From assembly GCA_030731695.1 (NCBI GenBank), contig JANQTK010000331.1, forward strand, positions 8,825 to 18,001: a stretch of DNA of 9,177 nucleotides, read 5' to 3'. Under the pieces are notes generated by a model that did no database searches, had not been told where the DNA came from, and was given only the letters and a program-made list of their open reading frames with translations. A program made the translations under genes and the position numbers. This DNA is from Polaribacter sp. GTDB lineage: Bacteria; Bacteroidota; Bacteroidia; Flavobacteriales; Flavobacteriaceae. Positions 1 through 9,177 of this stretch are shown one piece after another (within the stretch, counting starts at the first letter, position 1; every line of letters starts with the position of its first letter).

Positions 1-2368
<2,368 letters not shown>

Positions 2369-2375
2369 ATACATT

Positions 2376-3128
2376 ATGAAGAAAATAGGATTGGCACTTG
2401 GTGGAGGAGCCGTTTTGGGAGCAGCACATATAGGTGTTTTGCGAGCCTTACACGAACACAATATCAATGTTAACTACATCACAGGCACCAGTATTGGTGC
2501 CTTTGTTGCTTCATTGGTAGCCTTCGGAAAAACCTGGGAAGAAATAGAAAGTATCGCATCCGAACTAAAATGGATGGATATTTCTGGAGTCACTTTATCA
2601 AAGTTTGCCTTGTTGACCAATGAAAAATTAGGTGAATTGTCTATAAAACACATTGGAGATAAAAATATTGAAGATGCCATGATTCCATTAGCTATCATTG
2701 CAACAGATATTTCAAATGGTGAAAAAATAGTACTCAATAAAGGCTCTGTTGCCACAGCAATTATGGCTAGTACTTGCATTCCAGGAATCTATAAACCTAT
2801 TGAATTTGATGGAAAAATGTTGGTTGATGGTGGAATTGCCGAAAATATTCCTGTAAAAACAGTAAAAGAAATGGGAGCAAAATTTGTGATTGCGGTAGAT
2901 TTGAATTCCTCACACACCTACCAAAAACCAAACAATATTTTAGATATTATTTTAAATAGTTTCCATTTTTTGATTCAGAAAACCAATAAATTTCAAACAA
3001 AAAAGGCAACTATTTTATTACAACCAGATTTATCAAAATTCAATGGATCAGACACAAAACAAATCCAAGAATTGATAAAAAAAGGGTATGAGGATGCAAG
3101 CGAATGCTTTAAGAAATCGTTTTCTTAA
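2376..3128 (+). CDS. Patatin-like phospholipase, RssA/NTE-type, small cytoplasmic form
   Basis: Predicted serine lipid acyl hydrolase of 250 residues. All elements of the patatin Ser-Asp dyad are visible: the glycine-rich oxyanion loop GGGAVLGAAHIGVL (residues 9-22), the nucleophile S39 in GTSIG, and the catalytic D151 in DGGIAENIPV. The helical tail (about 180-250) ends in a polar, Lys-rich segment. There is no signal peptide, membrane segment, POTRA or beta-barrel domain, so it resembles the stand-alone RssA/YchK group rather than secreted PlpD-like patatins. It should act in the cytosol or at the inner face of the membrane; the lipid substrate is unknown. The ATG lies 7 nt after the katG stop and has no Shine-Dalgarno sequence, which suggests co-transcription and perhaps translational coupling. 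A strong terminator follows 21 nt after its stop. The family call is firm; the physiological role is open. Confidence 0.93.
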   Translation: MKKIGLALGGGAVLGAAHIGVLRALHEHNINVNYITGTSIGAFVASLVAFGKTWEEIESIASELKWMDISGVTLSKFALLTNEKLGELSIKHIGDKNIEDAMIPLAIIATDISNGEKIVLNKGSVATAIMASTCIPGIYKPIEFDGKMLVDGGIAENIPVKTVKEMGAKFVIAVDLNSSHTYQKPNNILDIILNSFHFLIQKTNKFQTKKATILLQPDLSKFNGSDTKQIQELIKKGYEDASECFKKSFS

Positions 3129-3149
3129 CTTTTTTTCAAAAAAACACTT

Positions 3150-3190
3150 AAAAAAAGCACTGTATTTCAATGAAATATGGTGTTTTTTTT
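3150..3190 (+). terminator. Intrinsic terminator of the katG-patatin operon
   Basis: A 19-nt left arm (3150-3168) pairs with a 19-nt right arm (3172-3190) around a 3-nt AAT loop. The pairing is complete apart from three G-U wobbles, and it runs from an A-tract at the foot into a run of eight T. This is a strong Rho-independent terminator. Because the arms are A-rich on one side and T-rich on the other, it could also work weakly in the reverse direction. Confidence 0.9.
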
Positions 3191-3201
3191 ATATTTTTAT
3201 A

Positions 3202-3209
3202 TATATTTG
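3202..3209 (+). promoter_or_regulatory. Bacteroidota-type -7 promoter element (TATATTTG)
   Basis: TATATTTG matches the TAnnTTTG -7 consensus of the Bacteroidota housekeeping sigma factor exactly. It starts 12 nt after the terminator of the previous operon. No clean TTTG -33 box is present at the usual spacing; that region falls in the T-rich right arm of the terminator (around 3178-3184). Transcription would start near 3214-3217, giving a leader of about 70 nt for the large gene. Confidence 0.6.
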
Positions 3210-3236
3210 CAGTCAATTAAAAAAAATGTAATAATA

Positions 3237-3280
3237 ATTGATGAGCCCCCTATATCAATAGTTTACCTCTAAATCATCAA
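3237..3280 (+). promoter_or_regulatory. Leader of the large gene with two competing stems
   Basis: ATTGAT (3237-3242) can pair with ATCAAT (3254-3259) around an 11-nt loop holding a run of five C, unusual in this AT-rich region. The overlapping TTGATGA (3238-3244) can instead pair with TCATCAA (3274-3280), which ends 5 nt before the start codon. The two pairings exclude each other, and the second would fold up the ribosome-binding region. The stems are visible but short and AT-rich; a regulatory role is inference, and the match resembles no riboswitch class I know. Confidence 0.25.
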
Positions 3281-3285
3281 CTTTT

Positions 3286-6200
3286 ATGAATATTAACTAT
3301 CAAAAAACCAACCTCTCACTTGTTTATTCTATAAATAAACTTGGGTTTTTCATCATCACTTTTTTAATGTTTTCTCTTTCAGCAAATGCACAGTGTGTTA
3401 CTGCAAATGATTGTGACGGAGATGGGATTGTAAATAGCATCGATTTAGATGATGACAATGACGGAATTTTAGATGTCAATGAATATACTTGTCCTCCTTC
3501 AGCAATTGGAGGAACTATTTCTTCTTTTTTAATTGACAATCAAGCGCAGGTAGCTTCTACTAAAAACGTAATTTCTCATTCAAATTCTTCAAGTCCTTTT
3601 CCAAATAATTCCCCTTTTACAATAAATTACGGGACTAATTTTGGTAAACGATTAGAAGGAATGGTTTTGAGTACAGGAGCTACTATCAAAATTGATAAAG
3701 ATGCAGCTTTTGGTACTGTTTATTTAAGAAGAAATCTAGCAAGTCCTGCTCCAAATAACGAAATCATTTGGATTGAAAATGATGGGCATACAACAACAAA
3801 CAATGCAACCAAATTACATACTACTTTACCTGTAAGTATGGAAGCTGCTTTTTCAAGTGGTCATTATAATGTTGGTGCAGATAATATTTTCAATAACCAA
3901 ATAAGTAGTACGAATAAAAGCAATATTGAGAGAGTAGATGTAGTTTTTCAGGATGGTTATATAGTTAAATCTGCTGAAAATCAATACATTACAGTTGGTG
4001 AAAGAGGTAAAAATAACACAGTTACAGTTGCTGTAATTACTGGAATTGATATCAATGGAACTCCAACTTCTTATAGTTTAATTCATAATGTATTGGCTTC
4101 TGAATTGACAACAATAGCTACAATTCCCTATACAATTTCAAGAAAAGAAGCTAGTGATAGTGATTTTCGACCTGTTTTAGCTCAAAACCAAGAAGTTGCT
4201 GTAAAATCGGTTAAATTTTCAACTTTTGGTATTGCTGATGGCACAAAAGTTTATGGATATTCAATTTTTCCTCCTGATTATAATACTTCGAATATTCTTG
4301 ATTGGAATACATATCCAACAGATACAAATGACAATGTAGGAGGTGTAGATTTGGTTGTTTTTAATTATTTTTCTTCTGATTGTGTTGATAGAGATACTGA
4401 TGGTGATGGTATACCTGATAGCAAAGATCTTGATTCTGATGGAGATGGATGTTTTGATGTTATTGAATCTAATGGAATTGATGCAAATAATGATGGAAAA
4501 CTTGATGGAATAGGAGTTGACATTGAAGGAAAAGTTACTGGAGGGATTAATGGGTATAATGGAGTAACCTCAAATGAGTATCTAGCTCATCAATTGACTA
4601 TTACAACAAATCCAATCAACCAAAATGTTGCAAATGGTCAATCAGCTTCGTTTTCTGTGGTTGCAATTTCTGAGTCAGCAACTAGCTATAACAGTGGTTC
4701 ACCAGTGTATGGTACACCAGGAAATGCAAATGCGTCTATTTCATATCAATGGTATTTAGGCGATCCTGAAAATGGGGGAATTGCTTTGACAGATTCTGGA
4801 GTGTATTCAGGTACAAATTCGGCTAATTTAAACATTAGTAATAGTGCTGGTTTAAGTGGGTCTGAGTATTATATTGTAGTGTCAAATGTTGATAATATTT
4901 GTTCTTCAGTAACAAGAAATGCACTTTTAGTCATCAATTTACCAACAGCAGTTGATGATACTTTTGATGCTGATGAAAACAGTCCTGCCAACACAATTGA
5001 TGTTTTATTGAACGATACTTTTGGTGTTGATGGCCCTAATTTAGGTACAATTTCATTGCCTTTACCAACATCTGCAAACGGAGGAACAATTACTGTTGAT
5101 GATGGTGGAACTCCAAATAATCCTTTGGATGATACAATTTTATATACTCCAGCAACAAATTTTACAGGAACTGATACTTTTCAATACACCATTACAGATG
5201 CAAATGGTGATGTTTCAACAGCAACTGTCACTGTCACCGTAAATACTGTTTATAATTGTAATCAAAGTCCTACAGCACCTGCTCAAGGGTTCAATGTTTT
5301 TGTAGAAGAAAATTTGAATGTTAAAGAAAGCCAAACAAAAGGAGCCATGGCTGTTGGAAATGATTTGACAATCAGAGGAGATTATAATGTTGCAACTGAT
5401 GATTGTGGAGATTTTGATACAAATGGTTTAAAAACAGGACTTTTAGTAGGTAATAAAGTGAATTATCCATTAAATACTGTAATCAATACAACTGATAATG
5501 ATTGCAATTGTGGTGATCCAACTATTGTAAATAATGGAAGTTTTGAAGAAAATGTAAATCCATCAACTTGGGTACAAAAAAAACAAGAAGATATTCCTGG
5601 ATGGAACACAACATCTACAGATGGTAGAATAGAAATCTGGAAATCTGGATTTTTAAGTTCGCCTTCTCAAAATGGTGGATTTCATGCAGAAATCAATGCA
5701 ACTCAAAGAGCTGCTTTATATCAAGTGATTTGTGCTGAACCTGGTTCCGTATTAAATTGGTCTATATGGCATAGAGGTAGAGCAGGAGTAGATGTTGCTG
5801 AAGTAAAAATAGGAGGTTCATTAAATGCGGCAACTTCAGTTCAAACAATGAGCACAGGAAATACTGCATGGCAAAATTATACAGGTTCATATACTGTTCC
5901 TGCTGGAGAAAATAAGGTGTATTTTGTTTTTCAAGCAATTTCAAGTAGCCCATTTAACAATTTAAGTTATGGAAATCTTATTGATAATTTTGAAGTTACC
6001 AAAACAACCACAGGTGTTTGTCCTCCAAGTGGATCACCTACACCAAATGGATTGTTAACCATTGTCAATCCAAATTACTATGCAAAAATTGGCAATAATG
6101 CTGGTTCTGTAGCTTGGTATTTTGATGAATTGAGTGCACCTGCACCAATGAGAGTAACACCAAATGCTGTGTACAATTCTTCTTCAAGAATTCAAATGAC

Positions 6201-9030
6201 AAACAATTCTCCTTCTTTTGGAGTAAGCTCAGGAAATAACCCAGTTTATGAAGCGAATTTGTTAGATTTTGCTGGAGCTTTCCAAAGTTTAAGAACGAAT
6301 GCTACAAATTTATCTTTAAATGCCAATAATGCTGTTTTAGAAGACAATCTTGGCAATTCAATTCCTAATACAGGATTGCCTAATCATACAGAAATATTTT
6401 TAAATAATGGTGTCAACTATTTAAATATAACTGGAGCTGATTTAAATTCAGCAAGAATTTTTGAAGCACAAAGAGTTGCTAATGCAGATAGAATATTAAT
6501 CATCAATGTTGATGCAGCAGGAACATTTAATTGGGATGTTTGGGAACAACAAGGTTTTGCACCTGCAGACAGTCCATATGTACTATACAATTTTTTCAAT
6601 ACAACTACTTTAAACATTATTGGAAATCAAACAATTTACGGAACTGTTTTTGCTCCTTTTGCGGAAATTGAGAAATCTATAAATAAAGCAGATATTTATG
6701 GCCAAGTAATTGCAAAATCGTTCATCCATGAAGGAGGAACTATTCATTGTGAAAAGTTTGCAGCTTCTACAACTTGTCCTCCAATTGTGGGTGTTGCTCC
6801 AACTTCGGATTTCAATATCAATGTAAATCCACAATGTTTTGATGCAAATATTTTTACTTTTGATAATTTGACAAATACTGGTGGTTCAGTTCAACCTGAA
6901 GCTCCTATCACATATTTATGGGATTTTGGAGATGGGACAACAAGTACTGTTATGAATCCTACCAAAAATTATGCTACACCAGGAAATTATTCGGTTTCGC
7001 TTACTGCAACAAATAGCTATGGTGTAGATATAAAAACAGTAATGGTTGAAGTGTTGCCTGTTTTGCAACCTATAATAACTGTTGAAACCTTACCTTCAAT
7101 TGCTGGGAAAATCATCAAACGTTTTACTGTTGAAAATGCAGCTTCATTCACTGAATTTTCTTGGACTTTACCTGGAATTGGTCCTGGAATGCATGTAAAT
7201 CACAATCCAATTACGTACGAATTTACAGAAGCAGGAGCTTTTGAAGTTGCGGTTACTGCAACAAGTGCTGATTGTACAACTACATTTATTGTTCCAATAA
7301 CGATTACTTCAAATGAAGTTACTACTGGAAATGCGGGTGGTGTAGAATCTGAAAGTTTGGGTGATGCTATATCAAAAATCTATGTAAATCGTAAGAAAAA
7401 TAGCATTCCAACTGAGTTTGTAAAATCAGAAGAAAACCTTTATAACAAAGCAAAACTAAAACAAGCACAGCCTTATCAAGGAAAAGGTCAAACCATGTTA
7501 GATATGTTTCCTGAAAGATTGGTTGCTGGTGATGTGGCAAACGTAACTTCTCCAACAGATATTTTGGATTACACCATTGCTGACGAAGTTCTTTCTGTAG
7601 ATTTCTCTTTTGACGGAAAAACCAAAGGGGTTGTTTTAGGTATCAAAACTTCTGACAAAGTCTATAACCACACAAAAGCGTCTTGTGACAGATTGCGTGG
7701 TGCTGAAATTTTGACTGTAAAATCAGTAAATTTAGAAGGTTATAATTTCTTAATGCAAGCCATCAAACAACGAAATGGTGTTGTGGAACATGCTATTTCA
7801 TTTGCAGTTGCTAAAAACAATAATGATGGAAATTACAGCATCCAAACAAACTGGTATGTGAATAATTATACCAAGTTCAATGACATGTATAATTTCCAAG
7901 TTTGGTCAACAAATCCTGAGGATACTCAAAAATTGGTGAAAGACATTTTAGCGAATTTGAAATCGTTTATTCCTGTTGTTCAAAATGAAAAACACAAGAC
8001 ACCAAAAACTTTTGCAGCCAAAATTTATAGAGAAAAATCTGACTTGGTCGTGAAATTGAAAAGTACTCAAATGGGTCAAAATGTGGAGGTTACTATGGAT
8101 GAAATGTATTCAGAAACAACCAATAATTTAAAACACAGATACAATCCAATTAGCACTGAATTAGATCAGTTTTTACGAATTGACATTGCTGATGGTTATG
8201 AATATGATGCGTTAATCAAAGTAAATGGCGAAGTAGAAGATGCCTTTTATCATGCTGATGGAAATTGGGGATTGGATTTCGATTCAAAATTCACGAAAAT
8301 TGAAAAATACTTTGTTTCAAACAATTTTGATAGAGAGTATAAAGATGATGAATATGCAATCAACAGAAATGTTGAAATCAAAGCAACTAGTGAATACGAT
8401 TATTTAACACTTTACAAATCGCTATTACCAGGAACTTTATCAGCTGATTACACAGATTACAATTATGTGTCATTCACTGCAAAAGGAAGTGGATTGATGG
8501 AATTAGGATTGATAAAATCATCTATTGAAGATTGGAAAAAACAATACAGATTGATGGTTGATGTATCAAATGAAGAACAAACCTATTATGTTCCATTCGA
8601 AATTTTCAGTTCAACAGGCACTCAAGAAAAAATGGTTGCTGATGATTTAACCACGTTAACATTCACATTCTTGCCTGTGGAAGCGCAAACAAAAGAATTG
8701 GATTTAACAATTTCTGATGTGAAATTTGTGAAAGTAGCAGGTTCAAATGGAATAATTGTTGAAAAAGAAGAAACTTTTGAAAACGAGTTTATCACCTATC
8801 CAAATCCTTCAAAAGGAACTGTAAATTTACTATTATTCAGTAAAACGGATTCTGAAGCAATGGTTACTTTGTATGATATTACTGGAAAAACAATCTACAG
8901 CGCGCCAACCAAATTAACTACTGGCAAGAATGAATTGGACTTTAATTTCAAAGTAAAAACAGGAATTTATTTTATAAAAGTAGTAAGTTCAGAAACTAAT
9001 TACGGAACATCTAAAATTCTTTTTAGATAA
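3286..9030 (+). CDS. Giant multidomain surface protein, choice-of-anchor A family, T9SS cargo
   Basis: A 1914-residue exported protein with no recognisable catalytic domain, probably an adhesin or glycan/matrix-binding surface protein. Domains in order: Sec signal peptide, hydrophobic 19-32, cleavage probably after ANA (35/36); thrombospondin type 3-like Asp-rich repeat 42-66; unassigned domain about 72-364; second TSP3-like block about 365-412; Ig-like domain 437-551; cadherin-like Big_9-type domain 554-655; first half of a choice-of-anchor A domain 666-735 (GFNVFVEENLNV, GAMAVGNDLTIRGDYN); DUF642/CBM-like insert about 736-920; second half of choice-of-anchor A about 922-1158 (YGTVFAPFAEI, GQVIAKSFIH); PKD domain 1173-1256 with WDFGDG at 1212-1217; PKD-like domain 1257-1341; unassigned module 1346-1817 ending in a CBM11/CIA30-like stretch; type A T9SS sorting domain 1835-1914, with YPNP at 1838-1841, YDITGK, and GIYFIKV near the end. 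It would cross the inner membrane by Sec and the outer membrane by T9SS, then be anchored or released after removal of the C-terminal domain. The Asp-rich repeats imply calcium binding. It has its own promoter and terminator, so it is probably monocistronic. The T9SS and choice-of-anchor calls are firm; the ligand is unknown. Confidence 0.93.
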   Translation: MNINYQKTNLSLVYSINKLGFFIITFLMFSLSANAQCVTANDCDGDGIVNSIDLDDDNDGILDVNEYTCPPSAIGGTISSFLIDNQAQVASTKNVISHSNSSSPFPNNSPFTINYGTNFGKRLEGMVLSTGATIKIDKDAAFGTVYLRRNLASPAPNNEIIWIENDGHTTTNNATKLHTTLPVSMEAAFSSGHYNVGADNIFNNQISSTNKSNIERVDVVFQDGYIVKSAENQYITVGERGKNNTVTVAVITGIDINGTPTSYSLIHNVLASELTTIATIPYTISRKEASDSDFRPVLAQNQEVAVKSVKFSTFGIADGTKVYGYSIFPPDYNTSNILDWNTYPTDTNDNVGGVDLVVFNYFSSDCVDRDTDGDGIPDSKDLDSDGDGCFDVIESNGIDANNDGKLDGIGVDIEGKVTGGINGYNGVTSNEYLAHQLTITTNPINQNVANGQSASFSVVAISESATSYNSGSPVYGTPGNANASISYQWYLGDPENGGIALTDSGVYSGTNSANLNISNSAGLSGSEYYIVVSNVDNICSSVTRNALLVINLPTAVDDTFDADENSPANTIDVLLNDTFGVDGPNLGTISLPLPTSANGGTITVDDGGTPNNPLDDTILYTPATNFTGTDTFQYTITDANGDVSTATVTVTVNTVYNCNQSPTAPAQGFNVFVEENLNVKESQTKGAMAVGNDLTIRGDYNVATDDCGDFDTNGLKTGLLVGNKVNYPLNTVINTTDNDCNCGDPTIVNNGSFEENVNPSTWVQKKQEDIPGWNTTSTDGRIEIWKSGFLSSPSQNGGFHAEINATQRAALYQVICAEPGSVLNWSIWHRGRAGVDVAEVKIGGSLNAATSVQTMSTGNTAWQNYTGSYTVPAGENKVYFVFQAISSSPFNNLSYGNLIDNFEVTKTTTGVCPPSGSPTPNGLLTIVNPNYYAKIGNNAGSVAWYFDELSAPAPMRVTPNAVYNSSSRIQMTNNSPSFGVSSGNNPVYEANLLDFAGAFQSLRTNATNLSLNANNAVLEDNLGNSIPNTGLPNHTEIFLNNGVNYLNITGADLNSARIFEAQRVANADRILIINVDAAGTFNWDVWEQQGFAPADSPYVLYNFFNTTTLNIIGNQTIYGTVFAPFAEIEKSINKADIYGQVIAKSFIHEGGTIHCEKFAASTTCPPIVGVAPTSDFNINVNPQCFDANIFTFDNLTNTGGSVQPEAPITYLWDFGDGTTSTVMNPTKNYATPGNYSVSLTATNSYGVDIKTVMVEVLPVLQPIITVETLPSIAGKIIKRFTVENAASFTEFSWTLPGIGPGMHVNHNPITYEFTEAGAFEVAVTATSADCTTTFIVPITITSNEVTTGNAGGVESESLGDAISKIYVNRKKNSIPTEFVKSEENLYNKAKLKQAQPYQGKGQTMLDMFPERLVAGDVANVTSPTDILDYTIADEVLSVDFSFDGKTKGVVLGIKTSDKVYNHTKASCDRLRGAEILTVKSVNLEGYNFLMQAIKQRNGVVEHAISFAVAKNNNDGNYSIQTNWYVNNYTKFNDMYNFQVWSTNPEDTQKLVKDILANLKSFIPVVQNEKHKTPKTFAAKIYREKSDLVVKLKSTQMGQNVEVTMDEMYSETTNNLKHRYNPISTELDQFLRIDIADGYEYDALIKVNGEVEDAFYHADGNWGLDFDSKFTKIEKYFVSNNFDREYKDDEYAINRNVEIKATSEYDYLTLYKSLLPGTLSADYTDYNYVSFTAKGSGLMELGLIKSSIEDWKKQYRLMVDVSNEEQTYYVPFEIFSSTGTQEKMVADDLTTLTFTFLPVEAQTKELDLTISDVKFVKVAGSNGIIVEKEETFENEFITYPNPSKGTVNLLLFSKTDSEAMVTLYDITGKTIYSAPTKLTTGKNELDFNFKVKTGIYFIKVVSSETNYGTSKILFR

Positions 9031-9051
9031 TCCATGTAAGATATCAAAAAC

Positions 9052-9086
9052 AAAAAAAGACTGTCATTTTAGACAGTCTTTTTTTT
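9052..9086. terminator. Bidirectional intrinsic terminator between convergent genes
   Basis: The perfect 7-bp stem GACTGTC (9059-9065) and GACAGTC (9072-9078) encloses the 6-nt loop ATTTTA. The stem is flanked by seven A on the left and eight T on the right, so it reads as a Rho-independent terminator on both strands. It lies 21 nt after the stop of the large gene and 22 nt after the stop of the minus-strand gene, so it can serve both. Confidence 0.92.
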
Positions 9087-9108
9087 GTTTAAACATTTCT
9101 TGTATTAA

Positions 9109-9177
9109 TTATTTCGGACTATAAACCACACAAGGAATAATCATTTCTTCCAATGAAACTCCTCCATGTTGATAGGT
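9109..9177 (-). CDS. porX: C-terminal tail of a PglZ-domain protein, probably T9SS response regulator PorX (partial)
   Basis: Only the last 22 codons and a TAA stop (9109-9111) are in the window; the gene continues beyond 9177. The tail reads TYQHGGVSLEEMIIPCVVYS followed by PK. The HGGxSxEEMIxP pattern is typical of the C-terminal end of PglZ/alkaline-phosphatase-superfamily domains, where the His is a metal ligand. In Flavobacteriia the common chromosomal protein ending in such a domain is PorX, an OmpR/CheY-type receiver fused to PglZ that controls type IX secretion with PorY. The PglZ-type ending is well supported by motif; the PorX identity is inference, the alternatives being another PglZ-domain phosphatase or a BREX PglZ. 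The short ORF is not in itself proof of coding, but the exact motif, the stop and the shared terminator agree. Confidence 0.65.
   Translation of the reverse strand, partial: TYQHGGVSLEEMIIPCVVYSPK

Noticed and set aside
2474..2779. 101-codon minus-strand open frame inside the patatin gene
   Set aside because: The plus strand shows all patatin catalytic motifs over the same bases, and the antisense translation has no recognisable domain or plausible start context.
3129..3157. Second hairpin pairing CTTTTTTT (3130-3137) with AAAAAAAG (3150-3157)
   Set aside because: It is possible only because of homopolymer runs, and it competes with the much stronger 19-bp terminator stem.
3406..4530. Asp/Gly-rich repeats as RTX (hemolysin-type) calcium repeats
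   Set aside because: The spacing is the DxDxDGxxD type of thrombospondin type 3 repeats rather than the GGxGxDxLx nonapeptide of RTX proteins.
3286..9030. A secreted enzyme, such as a glycoside hydrolase or peptidase, within the giant protein
   Set aside because: No catalytic motif of a known hydrolase or peptidase family is visible. The recognisable parts are all binding or scaffold domains, though the unassigned modules leave some room.

Overview
The window looks like a chromosomal segment of a marine-type Flavobacteriaceae bacterium (Bacteroidota; Polaribacter- or Tenacibaculum-like is my guess). The reasons are AT-rich DNA, start codons preceded by A/T-rich leaders without Shine-Dalgarno sequences, a promoter element of the Bacteroidota form TAnnTTTG, and a giant secreted protein with a type IX secretion system (T9SS) C-terminal sorting domain.

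Layout: positions 1-184 are an AT-rich leader. katG (185-2368, catalase-peroxidase) follows, and 7 nt later a small RssA-type patatin-like phospholipase (2376-3128), probably in the same operon. A strong intrinsic terminator (3150-3190) closes that operon. A TAnnTTTG promoter lies 12 nt further on, and a leader of about 70 nt with two competing stems leads into a 1914-residue gene (3286-9030). A second, symmetric terminator (9052-9086) separates that gene from the last 22 codons of a convergent gene on the minus strand (9109-9177). That tail has the C-terminal signature of PglZ/alkaline-phosphatase-type domains and is probably the end of porX, the T9SS response regulator. There is no tRNA, rRNA, CRISPR array, IS element or other sign of a mobile element.

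The giant protein is the most interesting object. It has a Sec signal peptide, two blocks of thrombospondin type 3-like calcium-binding repeats flanking an unassigned domain of about 290 residues, an Ig-like domain, a cadherin-like (Big_9-type) domain, and a choice-of-anchor A domain split by a carbohydrate-binding-like insert of about 185 residues. Two PKD-type domains, an unassigned module of about 470 residues and the T9SS sorting domain follow. No catalytic domain is recognisable, so a surface adhesin or binding protein is the best reading.

Working together: KatG and the patatin lipase may form a small oxidative-stress and lipid-repair unit, which is inference. The giant protein is a predicted T9SS cargo, and it lies tail-to-tail with a gene that probably encodes a regulator of that same secretion system. 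I see no clear defence system or new enzyme pathway. The novelty lies mainly in the giant protein's domain arrangement and its unassigned modules.
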